Shown here: one piece after another, positions 34,936 through 44,258 of the stretch
How the letters are laid out: each line of letters begins with the position of its first letter
Position numbering within the stretch: the first letter of the stretch is position 1
Assembly: GCF_009932395.1 (NCBI RefSeq)
Contig: NZ_LSRS01000002.1
Span: forward strand, 19,650 to 83,649
Direction of reading: 5' to 3'
Origin: Sporotomaculum syntrophicum
Lineage (GTDB): Bacteria; Bacillota; Desulfotomaculia; Desulfotomaculales; Desulfallaceae
Length of the DNA: 64,000 bases
The notes under the pieces: model-generated
Seen by the model: only the letters and a program-made list of their open reading frames with translations
Databases searched by the model: none
What the model was told of the DNA's origin: nothing
Program-made: the position numbers and the translations under genes

Positions 34936-36354
34936 TTATTCTTCATAGTCGGCTAGATATAATCGCAGGCAATTTAATGTATTATCAGTAACCTTCCATT
35001 TTTCTCCCAGACGTATGCCCACTACCCATACGATATCATTTCCGGATACCACCAAGGGGATGCTATCCCTTATGTAGCGAGGAATCTTTTGATCAATAAA
35101 AAATTTTTTTAACTTCACCGTCCCATTCAAACCCAGTGGGGCGAAACGGTCACCGGATAAACGGCGACGCACTATTAAGGGTGCTGATAAAAGGTCACAA
35201 TCCAAAACACCTTGCCTCGAGTCAAAACCGTACGATTCGATGAACCGACCTACCGGTAAAATTTCAGCACCTATAGACAAACCAACCTCGGGGATATAAG
35301 TAATACCCGGCACCTTTAAGAGATATTGATAAAAAGGGACATCTCTCTTTTGCCGTTCTAAGGTAAATTCTAAAACATCATAATTTTTTTTAAAAATTAT
35401 TCCCCTTGGCAGGTTAATTTGCCTATAACCACCTCCACCATTTATTATTGCCAAAACTTGCTCGATATGTTGGTAATTTAAGTCTGCAGGCTCACCGCAA
35501 ATTTCGGTCCAAGAGCGACGTATAACCCTGCGCAACAGCGCCTGTGGAACTGCTGACAGCCTACCGGCGTCAAGAAATACGGCATTACCACCGGACAGCA
35601 TTCTAGCGCGTAAAAAAACATCTCTAGCCTGTTCTTCAAGGTATTCGTCTTCATCCCGGCATATTTCAGCTAACCGGTTTAATGACTGAACCAAATTAGG
35701 GTTATATCTTTTTTCCAAAAGCGGCATCAAATCCAACCTGACAAGATTACGCAAGTATTTGGTCTTTATATTACTGGAATCCAGCCTGGTAGCCAGGTCA
35801 TGTTGCCGACAATAATCTTCGATGTCACGGCGTCTGATAGCCAACAATGGGCGAATATAGAAATCATCCCGCACAGGTAGCATGCCTTTAAGACCGCTCG
35901 TACCGGAGCCCCTTAACATATGCAACAGTATGGTTTCAGCTTGGTCGTCCGCATGATGACCCAGTGCTACTCGGGAAGCCCCGGTCTTCACCGCTACTTC
36001 GCCAAAAAAACTGTAACGAACTTCACGTGCCGCCACCTGGGGTGAAATACCGCGCTCCTGACTGTAAGCCGTGACATCCCTGGATTCCACAAAAGCGTAC
36101 AAGTGGAGCCGCTCGGCCAATTCTAAAACAAACCGTGCATCAGCGTCTGCCTCGGCACCACGAAACTGATGATTTAAGTGAGCCACCACCAGTTTTATAT
36201 CCAAAGGTTCCCGCAGCCTGTATAGGATATGCAATAATGCTACCGAATCAGGTCCCCCGGATACACCCACCACCACTGTTGCGCCTTTATTAACCATATT
36301 GAATTTTAATATTTGTTCTGCAACCAATTGAATTAAAGGCATAGTTTCACCCAC
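34936..36354 (-). CDS. tilS: tRNA(Ile)-lysidine synthase
   Basis: TilS converts C34 of tRNA-Ile(CAU) to lysidine so that it reads AUA. The N-terminal PP-loop ATPase motif is VGVSGGPDSVALLHIL (about 28-43), with HLNHQFRGAEADAD and ALGHHADDQAETIL further on. TilS substrate-binding and C-terminal domains complete about 472 residues. The GTG at 36354 (AGGA upstream) and ATG 36342 (GGGTGA upstream) are both possible starts. It lies between spoIIE and ftsH as in B. subtilis. Confidence 0.95.
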   Translation of the reverse strand: MGETMPLIQLVAEQILKFNMVNKGATVVVGVSGGPDSVALLHILYRLREPLDIKLVVAHLNHQFRGAEADADARFVLELAERLHLYAFVESRDVTAYSQERGISPQVAAREVRYSFFGEVAVKTGASRVALGHHADDQAETILLHMLRGSGTSGLKGMLPVRDDFYIRPLLAIRRRDIEDYCRQHDLATRLDSSNIKTKYLRNLVRLDLMPLLEKRYNPNLVQSLNRLAEICRDEDEYLEEQARDVFLRARMLSGGNAVFLDAGRLSAVPQALLRRVIRRSWTEICGEPADLNYQHIEQVLAIINGGGGYRQINLPRGIIFKKNYDVLEFTLERQKRDVPFYQYLLKVPGITYIPEVGLSIGAEILPVGRFIESYGFDSRQGVLDCDLLSAPLIVRRRLSGDRFAPLGLNGTVKLKKFFIDQKIPRYIRDSIPLVVSGNDIVWVVGIRLGEKWKVTDNTLNCLRLYLADYEE

Positions 36355-36445
36355 ATTATTCCTGTTTAAAAACTTCCACGCTTTAAATAAATATCCTTCT
36401 TTGGTTGTATTTTTATGGACACAATCGGCAATACAACATAAATTT

Positions 36446-36480
36446 AAAAGCGTGCTTTAAACTCTGTTAGCACGCTTTAA
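36446..36480 (-). terminator. Terminator after spoIIE
   Basis: On the minus strand, AAAGCGTGCT...AGCACGCTTT followed by TAAATT. The T-run is short. Confidence 0.7.
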
Positions 36481-36512
36481 TAGATATCATAGGATGTATA
36501 ATTAATAATAGC

Positions 36513-38945
36513 TTAGTTTTTATCACCAATAGTTTCAACTCGCGCCACTAGTACGGTCATATCATCTGCACTCCGGTGCCCTTCGCTGCTACCGTTTAAA
36601 GCCAAGCGTAAAATCAATTCCGCCACTTCCTGGGGCGGCAAATCAACGATTTCTTTGAGCACCGAAGAAATCCAATCTTCATTTTCTGCTTTAGCAGGAT
36701 AAGCATCGCTGACTCCGTCTGTCACCACAACTAACATATCGCCGTTATCCATTTCTCCCTGCTGACAAAAAATATTTATATCATCCACGATGCCTACTGG
36801 CAAGGAACTTGCTTGAATAACCTGCACTTGATTTTTGCGCACCAAATAACTGGGCGGGGCTCCAATTTTCACTAATTCATATTTCCCGCTATACAGATCC
36901 AGTACAGACATATCTAACGTAGCAAAGTTATCCTTTTCAGAACAATGTTCCATCATTACCGAATTAACCATATGAATCGCCAGATCTCGGCTGTAGCCCG
37001 CTTTAAGTAATTGCTGTAGTAACGATAACGTAGTTTTACTTTCCGATGCCGCCACTGCCCCGACGCCCATGCCATCGCTGAGTAAAATAGCCAACTGACC
37101 ATCATTTAAATGCATTATTGCACAGTTATCGCCTGATATATCATTTTCTTTGCCGGCACAGCTAGCCGAGCCGAGTCCTAATTGATAAACCAGATCAGGG
37201 TACAATCTAAAAGTGCAAAAATCGTCGTTTTCCAAGTTAACACAATCCTTACAGGAGAGGTCTAAATTTTCATCTGTCAGCCGATTTAGAAAGGGAGCTA
37301 CATCATAAACACACCTTCTTTTACCAGAGCACGCTTGCATGCTCACCTCTGCTTCACAGCCTCGCGCACCGGAATATAACGACAAAGCTGCTATAGGGAT
37401 ACCGGATTGTTTAAGACATTGCTTGTAGTATTCCGCGCTCTGCCCCCAAACATCTTTTGAATCCAATTCCCGGGCCAAGTTTTCAATTACCCCACGCATA
37501 CCGCGTAGATGCATGGATACCAATTCCCGGCTTTCGCGCAATCTCCGTGCTAGAAATTGCTGCATGAGCCTTAATTGAAAAAAGCAGTTTATGCCCATAA
37601 CCAGTTCACGGGGTCTTGCACAGCGATTACGCAATTGGTTATCAAGATCTTCCATGGTCACCGACCCGCTATTTAAGGCAATGGCAAAGCAGTTTTCTAT
37701 GTGTAACAAAGTACACTGAGACTCTCTTTCCCAGCAAACCTTATTTAATACACAGTCATGACAAACCATATTTTTTACTTGCCTAATTAAATCGTGCCAT
37801 GATGTATCCTTATCCAAGGGATCAAGTGAACCGCTAACCTGGTCATATGTGTGAGATATTTCTTCAAATACTGCATCCCAGCGTTTAAACCGTTCGACAA
37901 TACTATTCCGTTCGCCCTCCGCCAACTCGTTAGCAACTACCCATGGAATGCCCACCGGCATATTTTTTTGCACAGCTGTAAAAACCATTTTGGGCAGCAG
38001 TAAAAATACCAACCCTGCCAACACAGTTTCCAGCATCAAGCCAGCTATATCACGGCCACTTCCCAGATAAACGGTAAGCAATGTCCCCCCTAATAAAAAT
38101 CCTGTCACTACACCGATACGCTTCAAGCCTCGGCACAAACCTCCCAAAAAGCCAGCAAAAGCAAATGCTCCTAGCGCTGCTGGGGAAACTGTAAATACAA
38201 GACCCGGTACAACTCCAATAACCGCCCCGGCAGCTGCTCCCAAACCAGCACCACCAACATATCCCACCATCAGCACCGTTAAAGAAGCTAATATTCCACC
38301 AGGGCTAATCATCCCCCAACGCACCTGACCTGCAGCAGCCACTAAGCTAAGTAAAAAAATAATAAAACAAAAAACTTGTTCACTATTCAATTGCTGACCA
38401 CTGCAATAACGGCGAATTCCCCCAAAGGCTGCCCTATAAGCCACCGCTAACAAAGCCGCAAAAATCGATTCAAAAAGCACTCTTACATAATCATAAGTAG
38501 TAGGTCCCGTGACCGCCACATAACCAGTACCGGCAACTACCAACACTGCAAAAACCAACCCACCTAACCAAAGGCGATAAAAGTTCAAAGTAGACGGCAG
38601 CGTTAAGGAAGCTGTGCCCACCACTATCAGCATCACAATACGTGCAGCCAGTTCCCAACCGGTTACCACAGTGGATAACCCCAGCACTGTTCCAATAAGC
38701 GCTGCCAATGCATAGGCACGATAGACAAAAAAACCGGCCGCTACCAGTGCAACACCAAAAGGCAAGAGCTCACCCAACAAGAAAGCCCGTCCCAATATAA
38801 AACCTGCCGCTAACAAAGCAACCAGCCCGATACCATACCTTACACGCAATCCCGTAAGAGTATGCATCCGGTGGCTTTTAATGCGTCCGGTGTTATAATT
38901 AGTATATTTAGATGGCTCATTGTTTAATTGATTATGTTGATGCAA
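36513..38945 (-). CDS. spoIIE: Stage II sporulation protein E (SpoIIAA-P phosphatase)
   Basis: SpoIIE localises to the polar septum and dephosphorylates SpoIIAA to release sigma-F in the forespore. It has 810 residues from TTG 38945 (SD GGGGG, 8-nt spacing). Roughly ten hydrophobic segments occupy residues 30-320, a FtsZ-interacting/regulatory middle with several cysteines (CHDCVLNKVCW) follows, and a PP2C domain forms the C-terminus (LLSDGMGVGAVAASESKTTLSLL; VVVTDGVSDAYPA). It is usually driven by Spo0A/sigma-A. Confidence 0.96.
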   Translation of the reverse strand: MHQHNQLNNEPSKYTNYNTGRIKSHRMHTLTGLRVRYGIGLVALLAAGFILGRAFLLGELLPFGVALVAAGFFVYRAYALAALIGTVLGLSTVVTGWELAARIVMLIVVGTASLTLPSTLNFYRLWLGGLVFAVLVVAGTGYVAVTGPTTYDYVRVLFESIFAALLAVAYRAAFGGIRRYCSGQQLNSEQVFCFIIFLLSLVAAAGQVRWGMISPGGILASLTVLMVGYVGGAGLGAAAGAVIGVVPGLVFTVSPAALGAFAFAGFLGGLCRGLKRIGVVTGFLLGGTLLTVYLGSGRDIAGLMLETVLAGLVFLLLPKMVFTAVQKNMPVGIPWVVANELAEGERNSIVERFKRWDAVFEEISHTYDQVSGSLDPLDKDTSWHDLIRQVKNMVCHDCVLNKVCWERESQCTLLHIENCFAIALNSGSVTMEDLDNQLRNRCARPRELVMGINCFFQLRLMQQFLARRLRESRELVSMHLRGMRGVIENLARELDSKDVWGQSAEYYKQCLKQSGIPIAALSLYSGARGCEAEVSMQACSGKRRCVYDVAPFLNRLTDENLDLSCKDCVNLENDDFCTFRLYPDLVYQLGLGSASCAGKENDISGDNCAIMHLNDGQLAILLSDGMGVGAVAASESKTTLSLLQQLLKAGYSRDLAIHMVNSVMMEHCSEKDNFATLDMSVLDLYSGKYELVKIGAPPSYLVRKNQVQVIQASSLPVGIVDDINIFCQQGEMDNGDMLVVVTDGVSDAYPAKAENEDWISSVLKEIVDLPPQEVAELILRLALNGSSEGHRSADDMTVLVARVETIGDKN

Positions 38946-39046
38946 AAAATCCACCCCCTTGATGCAATAATGTTACTTCCATTATATTACAAAAGGGTGG
39001 CTATAAAAGCAGTATCTTGGCACTTTATTCCATTTTTATTACGACA

Positions 39047-39928
39047 TTAATCGGCATTAAAAGCCGCTTCCCAAATTAATCCTTCAAGAATGTCTGCCTC
39101 GCTCACTAATAGACTATCCCGGGCCAAGCCATGCAAAATAGTGCTCAATATACAGGTACCGTATGGAATTATATCGGCACGCTGGGGCTGTAAACCTGGT
39201 AATCGCTTTCTCTCTTCAATAGTCATGTTATTTAATAAACGGTACAGCTCATCTACCTTGTCGAGTGTCAAACGAAAACCATGGATTTTTTCCGGCAGGT
39301 AATGTCGCATCAACTGGGCCATAGCTGCCAAAGTAGTTATTGTTCCTCCTACCCCGATCACCTCACCCGGATCATCTAACTGAACAGCACGTAGCGTGTC
39401 ATCTATGATCTCTCTAATTTTATCATTTCCGCAACCACTTTCGGTCGCCCGTACAGCACCAACATTAGTGCTGACAAAGCGTGTTTCACCAGCGGATTGC
39501 CAGATAAATTCTGTGCTACCACCCCCGATATCAATAACCAGTGCATTTCCTATATCACCCAGAGCATTCGTAACCCCTTGAAAACTAAGTCGAGCTTCCA
39601 TAGAGCCAGAAAGTATCGCCAAATCCAACCCTGTTGCTGAATGTACCCGATTTGCAAATTCTTCCCTATTATCAGCGTCCCTTACAGCACTAGTGGCCGC
39701 CACTACAATTTTTTGCGCCCCGGCCCGTTCTGCCCGCAGTGCAAACTCGGCAATTACAGCCAGCGTGCGATCAATCGCAGCTTGTATCAACAGCCCACCC
39801 TGAATACCTTGCCCAAGACGGGTTGTTTTTAAATCCCTCAGCTCAGGCTGCACTTTTCCCGAGGGGGATATTTGTGCTACCATTAACCTGGTGGAATTTG
39901 TTCCCACATCAATAGCCGCAATTTTCAT
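39047..39928 (-). CDS. Ppx/GppA family phosphatase
   Basis: It has 293 residues from ATG 39928 with SD AGGTGA. The actin-like ATPase fold motifs are clear: IAAIDVGTNSTRLMVA at the N-terminus, VVAATSAVRDADN, VIDIGGGSTEFIW and VIGVGGTITTLAA. The protein hydrolyses polyphosphate or (p)ppGpp-type substrates. At under 300 residues it is a short Ppx form lacking the C-terminal HD domain. It lies upstream of spoIIE and about 95 nt after the terminator of the S1-domain gene. Confidence 0.92.
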   Translation of the reverse strand: MKIAAIDVGTNSTRLMVAQISPSGKVQPELRDLKTTRLGQGIQGGLLIQAAIDRTLAVIAEFALRAERAGAQKIVVAATSAVRDADNREEFANRVHSATGLDLAILSGSMEARLSFQGVTNALGDIGNALVIDIGGGSTEFIWQSAGETRFVSTNVGAVRATESGCGNDKIREIIDDTLRAVQLDDPGEVIGVGGTITTLAAMAQLMRHYLPEKIHGFRLTLDKVDELYRLLNNMTIEERKRLPGLQPQRADIIPYGTCILSTILHGLARDSLLVSEADILEGLIWEAAFNAD

Positions 39929-39980
39929 TATAATCACCTACTCATATAGAAATCTTCCAGGCATCACTGACAGGTAATAT

Positions 39981-40013
39981 AAAAAAAGCATCTCCTGCGG
40001 AAATGCTTTTAAC
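39981..40013 (-). terminator. Terminator after the S1-domain gene
   Basis: On the minus strand, AAAGCATTTCC-GCA-GGAGATGCTTT followed by a T-run. Confidence 0.85.
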
Positions 40014-40032
40014 AAAGAATATATTTATCTTC

Positions 40033-40419
40033 TCATGACCTCCGATTACCCCGACCACCGCGCTTAGCATCAGCATTTCGGCGCAAACCCTGCTGTCTTT
40101 CTTCACTATCCTTAAGAAAACGATTCAACTTCTCTTCAAAGGAGACCTCAAACTTTTTACGCGGAGCAGGACGACGCTTAACAGTCTCCACCGTTTGTTT
40201 AATCGATAAACCAATTTTGCCCTTAGGGTCTACGGAAATAACCTTCACTTTAACAGGATCATTAATTTTCAGGAAATCGTTTATATCCTTAACATATTCT
40301 TCTGCTATCTCCGAGATATGTACTAACCCGACTTCCCCATCCGGCAACTCAACAAAAGCACCAAAATTAGTAATCCCAGTTACTTTACCTTGGACAATTT
40401 TTCCTGCTTGCACTGGCAT
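40033..40419 (-). CDS. S1 RNA-binding domain protein, YabR-like
   Basis: The 128 residues carry one S1 domain at 1-75 (GKIVQGKVTGITNFGAFVELPDGEVGLVHISEIAEEYV...VKVKVISVDPKGKIGLSIKQ) and a basic, Arg/Lys-rich tail. It corresponds to B. subtilis YabR, a ribosome-associated S1 protein encoded between divIC and spoIIE. The ATG at 40419 has SD GGGAGG at rather long spacing. Confidence 0.9.
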   Translation of the reverse strand: MPVQAGKIVQGKVTGITNFGAFVELPDGEVGLVHISEIAEEYVKDINDFLKINDPVKVKVISVDPKGKIGLSIKQTVETVKRRPAPRKKFEVSFEEKLNRFLKDSEERQQGLRRNADAKRGGRGNRRS

Positions 40420-40511
40420 AAGTGTAAATATATCCTCCCATTACCGAATGGCTTGATTAATTATATCAAAGCCACATGGCATGTCAAGCGTAAATTAAAC
40501 CTTCACCGTAA

Positions 40512-40856
40512 TTATTCATCATTAGTCGGGATAGTTACGATCCTTGCCTCGCCCGGTTTTACCAAACCCAGCTTCTCTCTGGCTTCCTGTTCTATATAAT
40601 CATTAGATTGCAGTCTTTCCAGTTGTTCATACAATCCGGCGTTCTTATTATGTATATCCTTAATCTCAGCCTGCATAGCATCAAGGTTTTGCTGCATAGC
40701 ATTCAATTGGTCAAAACGGCTGCCCAAAGAAAAAGAGATGTATAACATTAACAGAACAATAATTATCACCGGAATCCTACTGCGTGATAAATTGAAACTC
40801 CTTCGACGTTTGACCTCCTGACTATACTCATTTTCGAAAGAATTGCTGTTAGCCAA
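40512..40856 (-). CDS. divIC: Cell-division protein DivIC / FtsB family
   Basis: This septum formation initiator is part of the FtsL-DivIB-DivIC complex. It has 114 residues from TTG 40856 (SD AGGAGG, 9-nt spacing; the frame stays open upstream). A short basic cytoplasmic part (VKRRRSFNLSRSR) precedes one transmembrane segment (VIIIVLLMLYISFSLG). A coiled coil follows (NAMQQNLDAMQAEIKDIHNKNAGL), then the conserved end IEQEAREKLGLVKPGE. It is in the expected position between yabQ and the S1 gene. Confidence 0.92.
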   Translation of the reverse strand: MANSNSFENEYSQEVKRRRSFNLSRSRIPVIIIVLLMLYISFSLGSRFDQLNAMQQNLDAMQAEIKDIHNKNAGLYEQLERLQSNDYIEQEAREKLGLVKPGEARIVTIPTNDE

Positions 40857-41045
40857 TATTTTCGCCCTCCTCACCAAGACCTAATAACCATTCAGGTTAT
40901 GATCGGGGACCAATATCCTTTTACACACGTTTATACGCGTATTACACAAATTCTATGCATGGCTAACATTTCCTGCCTGTTGGCAGTTTTTTTAAAACAA
41001 ACTACCAAATAAACAATTTAAAGATTTTATTGCGCAACTGCACAC

Positions 41046-41076
41046 AAAAAAAGCCGGTCTAGTTTAACCGACTTTT
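41046..41076 (-). terminator. Terminator after the 94-residue gene
   Basis: On the minus strand, AAGTCGGTTAAAC-TAG-ACCGGCTT followed by TTTTT. It overlaps the end of the gene. Confidence 0.75.
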
Positions 41077-41348
41077 CTCTCTGATAATAAGCTTACATAT
41101 TCCTCGCCTAATTTTGTCAGACTGCATATTTTGCTTTTACCTTCTGTGGAAACATCCACTAAACCAAGAGCATATAACTGCATAATTACATGGTCAAGTA
41201 CCGCCCTTTTAACACGGGAGAGTAATGATAAATCTTCTTTATTCATATTTCCCTCGTTAACTAGTGCTTCTAGTACCCGATCAGCTTCTTCAGGTAACCG
41301 GTCACCAGCTTTAACCAAGTAATCTGCTAACGTTGTAGTACCAATCAT
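41064..41348 (-). CDS. Small winged-helix-like protein of unknown function
   Basis: The 94 residues start at ATG 41348 with strong SD GGAGGAGG. The content suggests a winged helix: VLEALVNEGNMNKEDLSLLSRVKRAVLDHVIMQLYALGLVDVSTEGKSKICSLTKLG is split over helices and a wing with the TxLGxxY ending common in MarR/PadR-like folds. No known family name can be assigned with confidence. It lies between divIC and yabQ, a position without a B. subtilis equivalent. Confidence 0.75.
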   Translation of the reverse strand: MIGTTTLADYLVKAGDRLPEEADRVLEALVNEGNMNKEDLSLLSRVKRAVLDHVIMQLYALGLVDVSTEGKSKICSLTKLGEEYVSLLSERKVG

Positions 41349-41467
41349 TTTATATTCCTCCTCCTTTATCTAATAATATTGTTAACATTTTTTTCTTAAT
41401 TAATAAGTTTTATACTATAAAAATTTGGAAATAATATTGTTAATCAATTAATAAAGCAGGTGATCTT

Positions 41468-42136
41468 GTGCACAAAAGTGTCATTTACCTTCTAATTGCT
41501 CTACTTTTGACCAGTACCGGTGGTTATTATTTTTATGAACAACAACGCTCCAAACCAGCAGGCCTAATCAGGCTGCACATCATAGCCAACAGTAATACCT
41601 TTTATGACCAAGCACTTAAATACCGAGTTAAAGATCGCATTGTCAGTGAAATGTCACCGGCCTTCAGTCAGGCTACCGATCTCGAGGCGGCCAGGCAAAT
41701 TGCCGATGTCAATCTAGCAACCATCCAGAAAATAACTGAGGAGGAAATAAAACGCCGGGGTTTTAATTATCCCGTTAAAGTGGTACGAGGGAATTATTAC
41801 TTTCCCGCAAAAAAGTATAACGTCCAGGCAAGAGACAGTATAAAATCATTAACTTTGCCCCCAGGCCGCTATGAAGCTGTAAGGGTAATCATAGGTTCCG
41901 GGGAAGGTGCTAATTGGTGGTGCGTTCTTTATCCACCTTTATGCTTTGTAGATTTACAGCAGGCCGCCCCACCAGTGGTATTGCCGGCTGCTTCGGCTGC
42001 ACAAGAACAAAGCATAGAAAAAATAACTGAAAATAATATAGTGGAAAAGAGTCAAAAACCCCAAATTAAATATCGTTTTCGGTTGTTTGAGCTAATTAAA
42101 AAGACCCTCCATACGAGGGTCATCTTTAATAAGTAA
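41468..42136 (+). CDS. spoIIR: Stage II sporulation protein R
   Basis: SpoIIR is secreted from the forespore and triggers SpoIIGA to process pro-sigma-E. The 222 residues start at GTG 41468 with SD AGGTGA. An N-terminal hydrophobic signal (VIYLLIALLLTSTGGYYFY) is followed by the family core LIRLHIIANSNTFYDQALKYRVKDRI, KVVRGNYYFPAKKY, LPPGRYEAVRVIIGSGEGANWWCVLYPPLCF. It is inserted on the plus strand between yabQ and divIC. A sigma-F promoter is expected; it is not resolved here. Confidence 0.95.
   Translation: MHKSVIYLLIALLLTSTGGYYFYEQQRSKPAGLIRLHIIANSNTFYDQALKYRVKDRIVSEMSPAFSQATDLEAARQIADVNLATIQKITEEEIKRRGFNYPVKVVRGNYYFPAKKYNVQARDSIKSLTLPPGRYEAVRVIIGSGEGANWWCVLYPPLCFVDLQQAAPPVVLPAASAAQEQSIEKITENNIVEKSQKPQIKYRFRLFELIKKTLHTRVIFNK
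42104..42130. terminator. Hairpin at the convergent spoIIR/yabQ ends
   Basis: GACCCTC-CATAC-GAGGGTC followed by ATCTTT, inside the last codons of spoIIR; likely bidirectional. Confidence 0.55.
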
Positions 42137-42143
42137 CGCTGCC

Positions 42144-42680
42144 TTATACTTTTCGTTTAATTCTACTGAGAGCTCTGGATAACCATTCTTGGCACCGGCA
42201 AAATAATAGCTTTGTAGACGCCGGCAATAAGCGTTTAAATATCTGTATAAAAATATGGCATATTTTACATGTAAACAGACCGACTATTTTAAATGGGAAG
42301 GTCGCAATAAGATAAAGCAAACGGATAGGATACAATAATATATTGATCAGCCAATTAACTAACCATATTATTAGTTCAATGGTCTTTATGACTAAGTACC
42401 TCATCCTGCGCCGGCTCAAGCGAAAATAACATAGCGCCCCCGCACCTAATCCCAGAAGCACAAAAAAACGAACTTCACCTTGATTATAAAATAATAATAA
42501 AGCATATACCATTACAGATGAGCAGACCCAGTATAGAATATCACCCAGTAATGTACCAATTTTTTTTAACCTTAATATACTACCGAGCCCGGCATAAACA
42601 TCATATAAAAATCCCGCCAGCATCCCTGTCAAAATGGTATATAAAAAAACCATGAACTGACTGGTTACCGGCTCTGCCAC
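42144..42680 (-). CDS. yabQ: Spore cortex biosynthesis protein YabQ
   Basis: YabQ is needed for cortex formation. It has 178 residues from GTG 42680 (SD GGAGG; TTG 42695 is inside the SD). About four to five transmembrane segments (SQFMVFLYTILTGMLAGFLYDVYAG, SSVMVYALLLFYNQG, FFVLLGLGAGALCYF, IELIIWLVNWLINIL) precede a basic tail. It directly follows yabP, the usual yabP-yabQ-divIC order. Confidence 0.92.
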   Translation of the reverse strand: MAEPVTSQFMVFLYTILTGMLAGFLYDVYAGLGSILRLKKIGTLLGDILYWVCSSVMVYALLLFYNQGEVRFFVLLGLGAGALCYFRLSRRRMRYLVIKTIELIIWLVNWLINILLYPIRLLYLIATFPFKIVGLFTCKICHIFIQIFKRLLPASTKLLFCRCQEWLSRALSRIKRKV

Positions 42681-42725
42681 AATAATTACCTCCAAAGCTT
42701 GCCCGGGTACTCATTGCCGGGTATT

Positions 42726-43010
42726 TTACTTGAAAATCCTGTTCAACATGCCTTTGCCCCGCAGACTTCCTACATTTTTATTATCAATGAATTCCATTAA
42801 GCTAATTCGTCCTTCTACAACCAAATTACCATTTTCTAAATTTAATTGGGTTATGTGCATTCCTTCACCCCTCAGGGTGAGAAAGCCCATATTGGTGACC
42901 AGACCAATCTCCTTTTCATTGAAACTTCCCACATGCTCCACCCCATCCACCAATAGATGTCTACGATCAGTTAAAACTATTCGATTGCTAAAATCATTTT
43001 TTGGTTCCAA
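42726..43010 (-). CDS. yabP: Sporulation protein YabP
   Basis: This small spore-envelope protein has 94 residues from TTG 43010 with SD GGAGG. The family core is visible: NRIVLTDRRHLLVDGVEHVGSF, LGFLTLRGEGMHITQLNLENG-type strand pattern, and VVEGRISLMEF. YabP and YabQ are both required for cortex assembly and are under sigma-E control in B. subtilis. Confidence 0.92.
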   Translation of the reverse strand: MEPKNDFSNRIVLTDRRHLLVDGVEHVGSFNEKEIGLVTNMGFLTLRGEGMHITQLNLENGNLVVEGRISLMEFIDNKNVGSLRGKGMLNRIFK

Positions 43011-43079
43011 ATTGTTTCACCTCCGTGGGCACGGGTAAACCTTTGGTTATATATCTATGCTGGTAAACCGGCTTTATGC

Positions 43080-43113
43080 AAAAAAAAGTGATCCGGATTG
43101 GATCACTCTTTTA
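43080..43113 (-). terminator. Terminator after spoIID
   Basis: On the minus strand, AAAGAGTGATCC-AAT-CCGGATCACTTTTTTTT. Confidence 0.88.
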
Positions 43114-44058
43114 ATCCCAAAGCTTTTGAATGTCAACATCTTTGTAATAAAATTTAATAATCTCCTGGGGAGTTTTTCCTTCTGAGGCTAATTTATTTGC
43201 CCCCCACTGGCAAAGCCCCACACCGTGCCCAAAACCCTTACCCTCCAGAACTAGATTATTGCCCTGCACCTGAGCACCGGTTATTAACGTTGATCGCACC
43301 TTATCGCTACCCAAAGCCAATCTCAAATTAGGACCACTCACGGTGGCCGAACCAAGCTGTATCTTTGTCGCTCTTCCCGAAGGTCCCTTTTCCACAATAT
43401 TCACAGAACTAATATTACCTGGGTCTGCTCCGCTAATTTGTTGCACTGCCGCCCGCACTTGTTGTAGAGGTAATTCCACGCGCCAATTCTTATTTTCAGG
43501 AACGGTATTCGCCAGACAGCCATCCTCTGCTCCAGCTTTAATATATGGTGTGGGCTCTTTAGTATAGGCAAGCCCCTCTTGTGCCGTTGCTGATATGCCC
43601 CCATCACATGCTGAAAACCATCCTTTTACATAATTGCCTCGATAGGTAATAACCTGCCCCCTGGTGGAGGCCACCGCCTGGCGCACTTTATCGTTTATTC
43701 GCGAGGGATTATAAGCCTGAAACTCCTCAATGTCAGTAGATGCATCCGTACCATGCAGCTTTTTTACCCGCTGTGCCTTAATATTTTCCATAGTGAAAGT
43801 GCGAGCTAATATTGCTTGGGCAGCCAAGGCATTTTCCGGCCATGTAGGTTCCATCTCGGCTGCAACCACTCCGGCTAGGTATTCCTCTAGTTTAATATTC
43901 TTTTTTATGCCTTGTTCCTTGATGTACAGACTAATAGTGGGTTCCTGGTCCGGAGCACCTGGAATAGGCTCTAAAGGCTTTTGCTGCGGTCCTTTCGCAC
44001 AGCCAAACGATAATACCATAAGCACTAGAGCTACCAGGATTATTTTAGATAAGCGCAT
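43111..44058 (-). CDS. spoIID: SpoIID/LytB-domain lipoprotein
   Basis: This peptidoglycan lytic transglycosylase is needed for engulfment. The 315 residues start at ATG 44058, chosen for SD GGGAGGG; the frame is open 25 codons further. A lipoprotein signal with lipobox LSFGC places the modified cysteine at residue 20, unlike the transmembrane anchor of B. subtilis SpoIID. The SpoIID core follows: LEEYLAGVVAAEMEPTWPENALAAQAILARTFT, STDIEEFQAY, VKGWFSACDGG and GKGFGHGVGLCQWGA. It sits between rqcP and yabP. It could be a paralogue of the main SpoIID rather than SpoIID itself. Confidence 0.85.
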   Translation of the reverse strand: MRLSKIILVALVLMVLSFGCAKGPQQKPLEPIPGAPDQEPTISLYIKEQGIKKNIKLEEYLAGVVAAEMEPTWPENALAAQAILARTFTMENIKAQRVKKLHGTDASTDIEEFQAYNPSRINDKVRQAVASTRGQVITYRGNYVKGWFSACDGGISATAQEGLAYTKEPTPYIKAGAEDGCLANTVPENKNWRVELPLQQVRAAVQQISGADPGNISSVNIVEKGPSGRATKIQLGSATVSGPNLRLALGSDKVRSTLITGAQVQGNNLVLEGKGFGHGVGLCQWGANKLASEGKTPQEIIKFYYKDVDIQKLWD

Positions 44059-44220
44059 TATCATCCCTCCCGAATATTTGTTTTTATTTTTTGTGGGATG
44101 GTATAAAAATATGCACCGTCTTCTCTTACTCATAGTCCTCTATATTTCATGGTATTGCCGCTAGTATACCGGACGAGGCAACTCAACAGGAAACACTTAA
44201 GCCTAAATACCAGGTAAAAT

Positions 44221-44246
44221 AAAAAAGGCCCCTTAGGACCTTTGGT
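44221..44246 (-). terminator. Terminator after rqcP
   Basis: On the minus strand, AAAGGTCC-TAA-GGGGCCTTTTTT, a short stem with one wobble pair. Confidence 0.65.
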
Positions 44247-44258
44247 AATAATAGCCTA

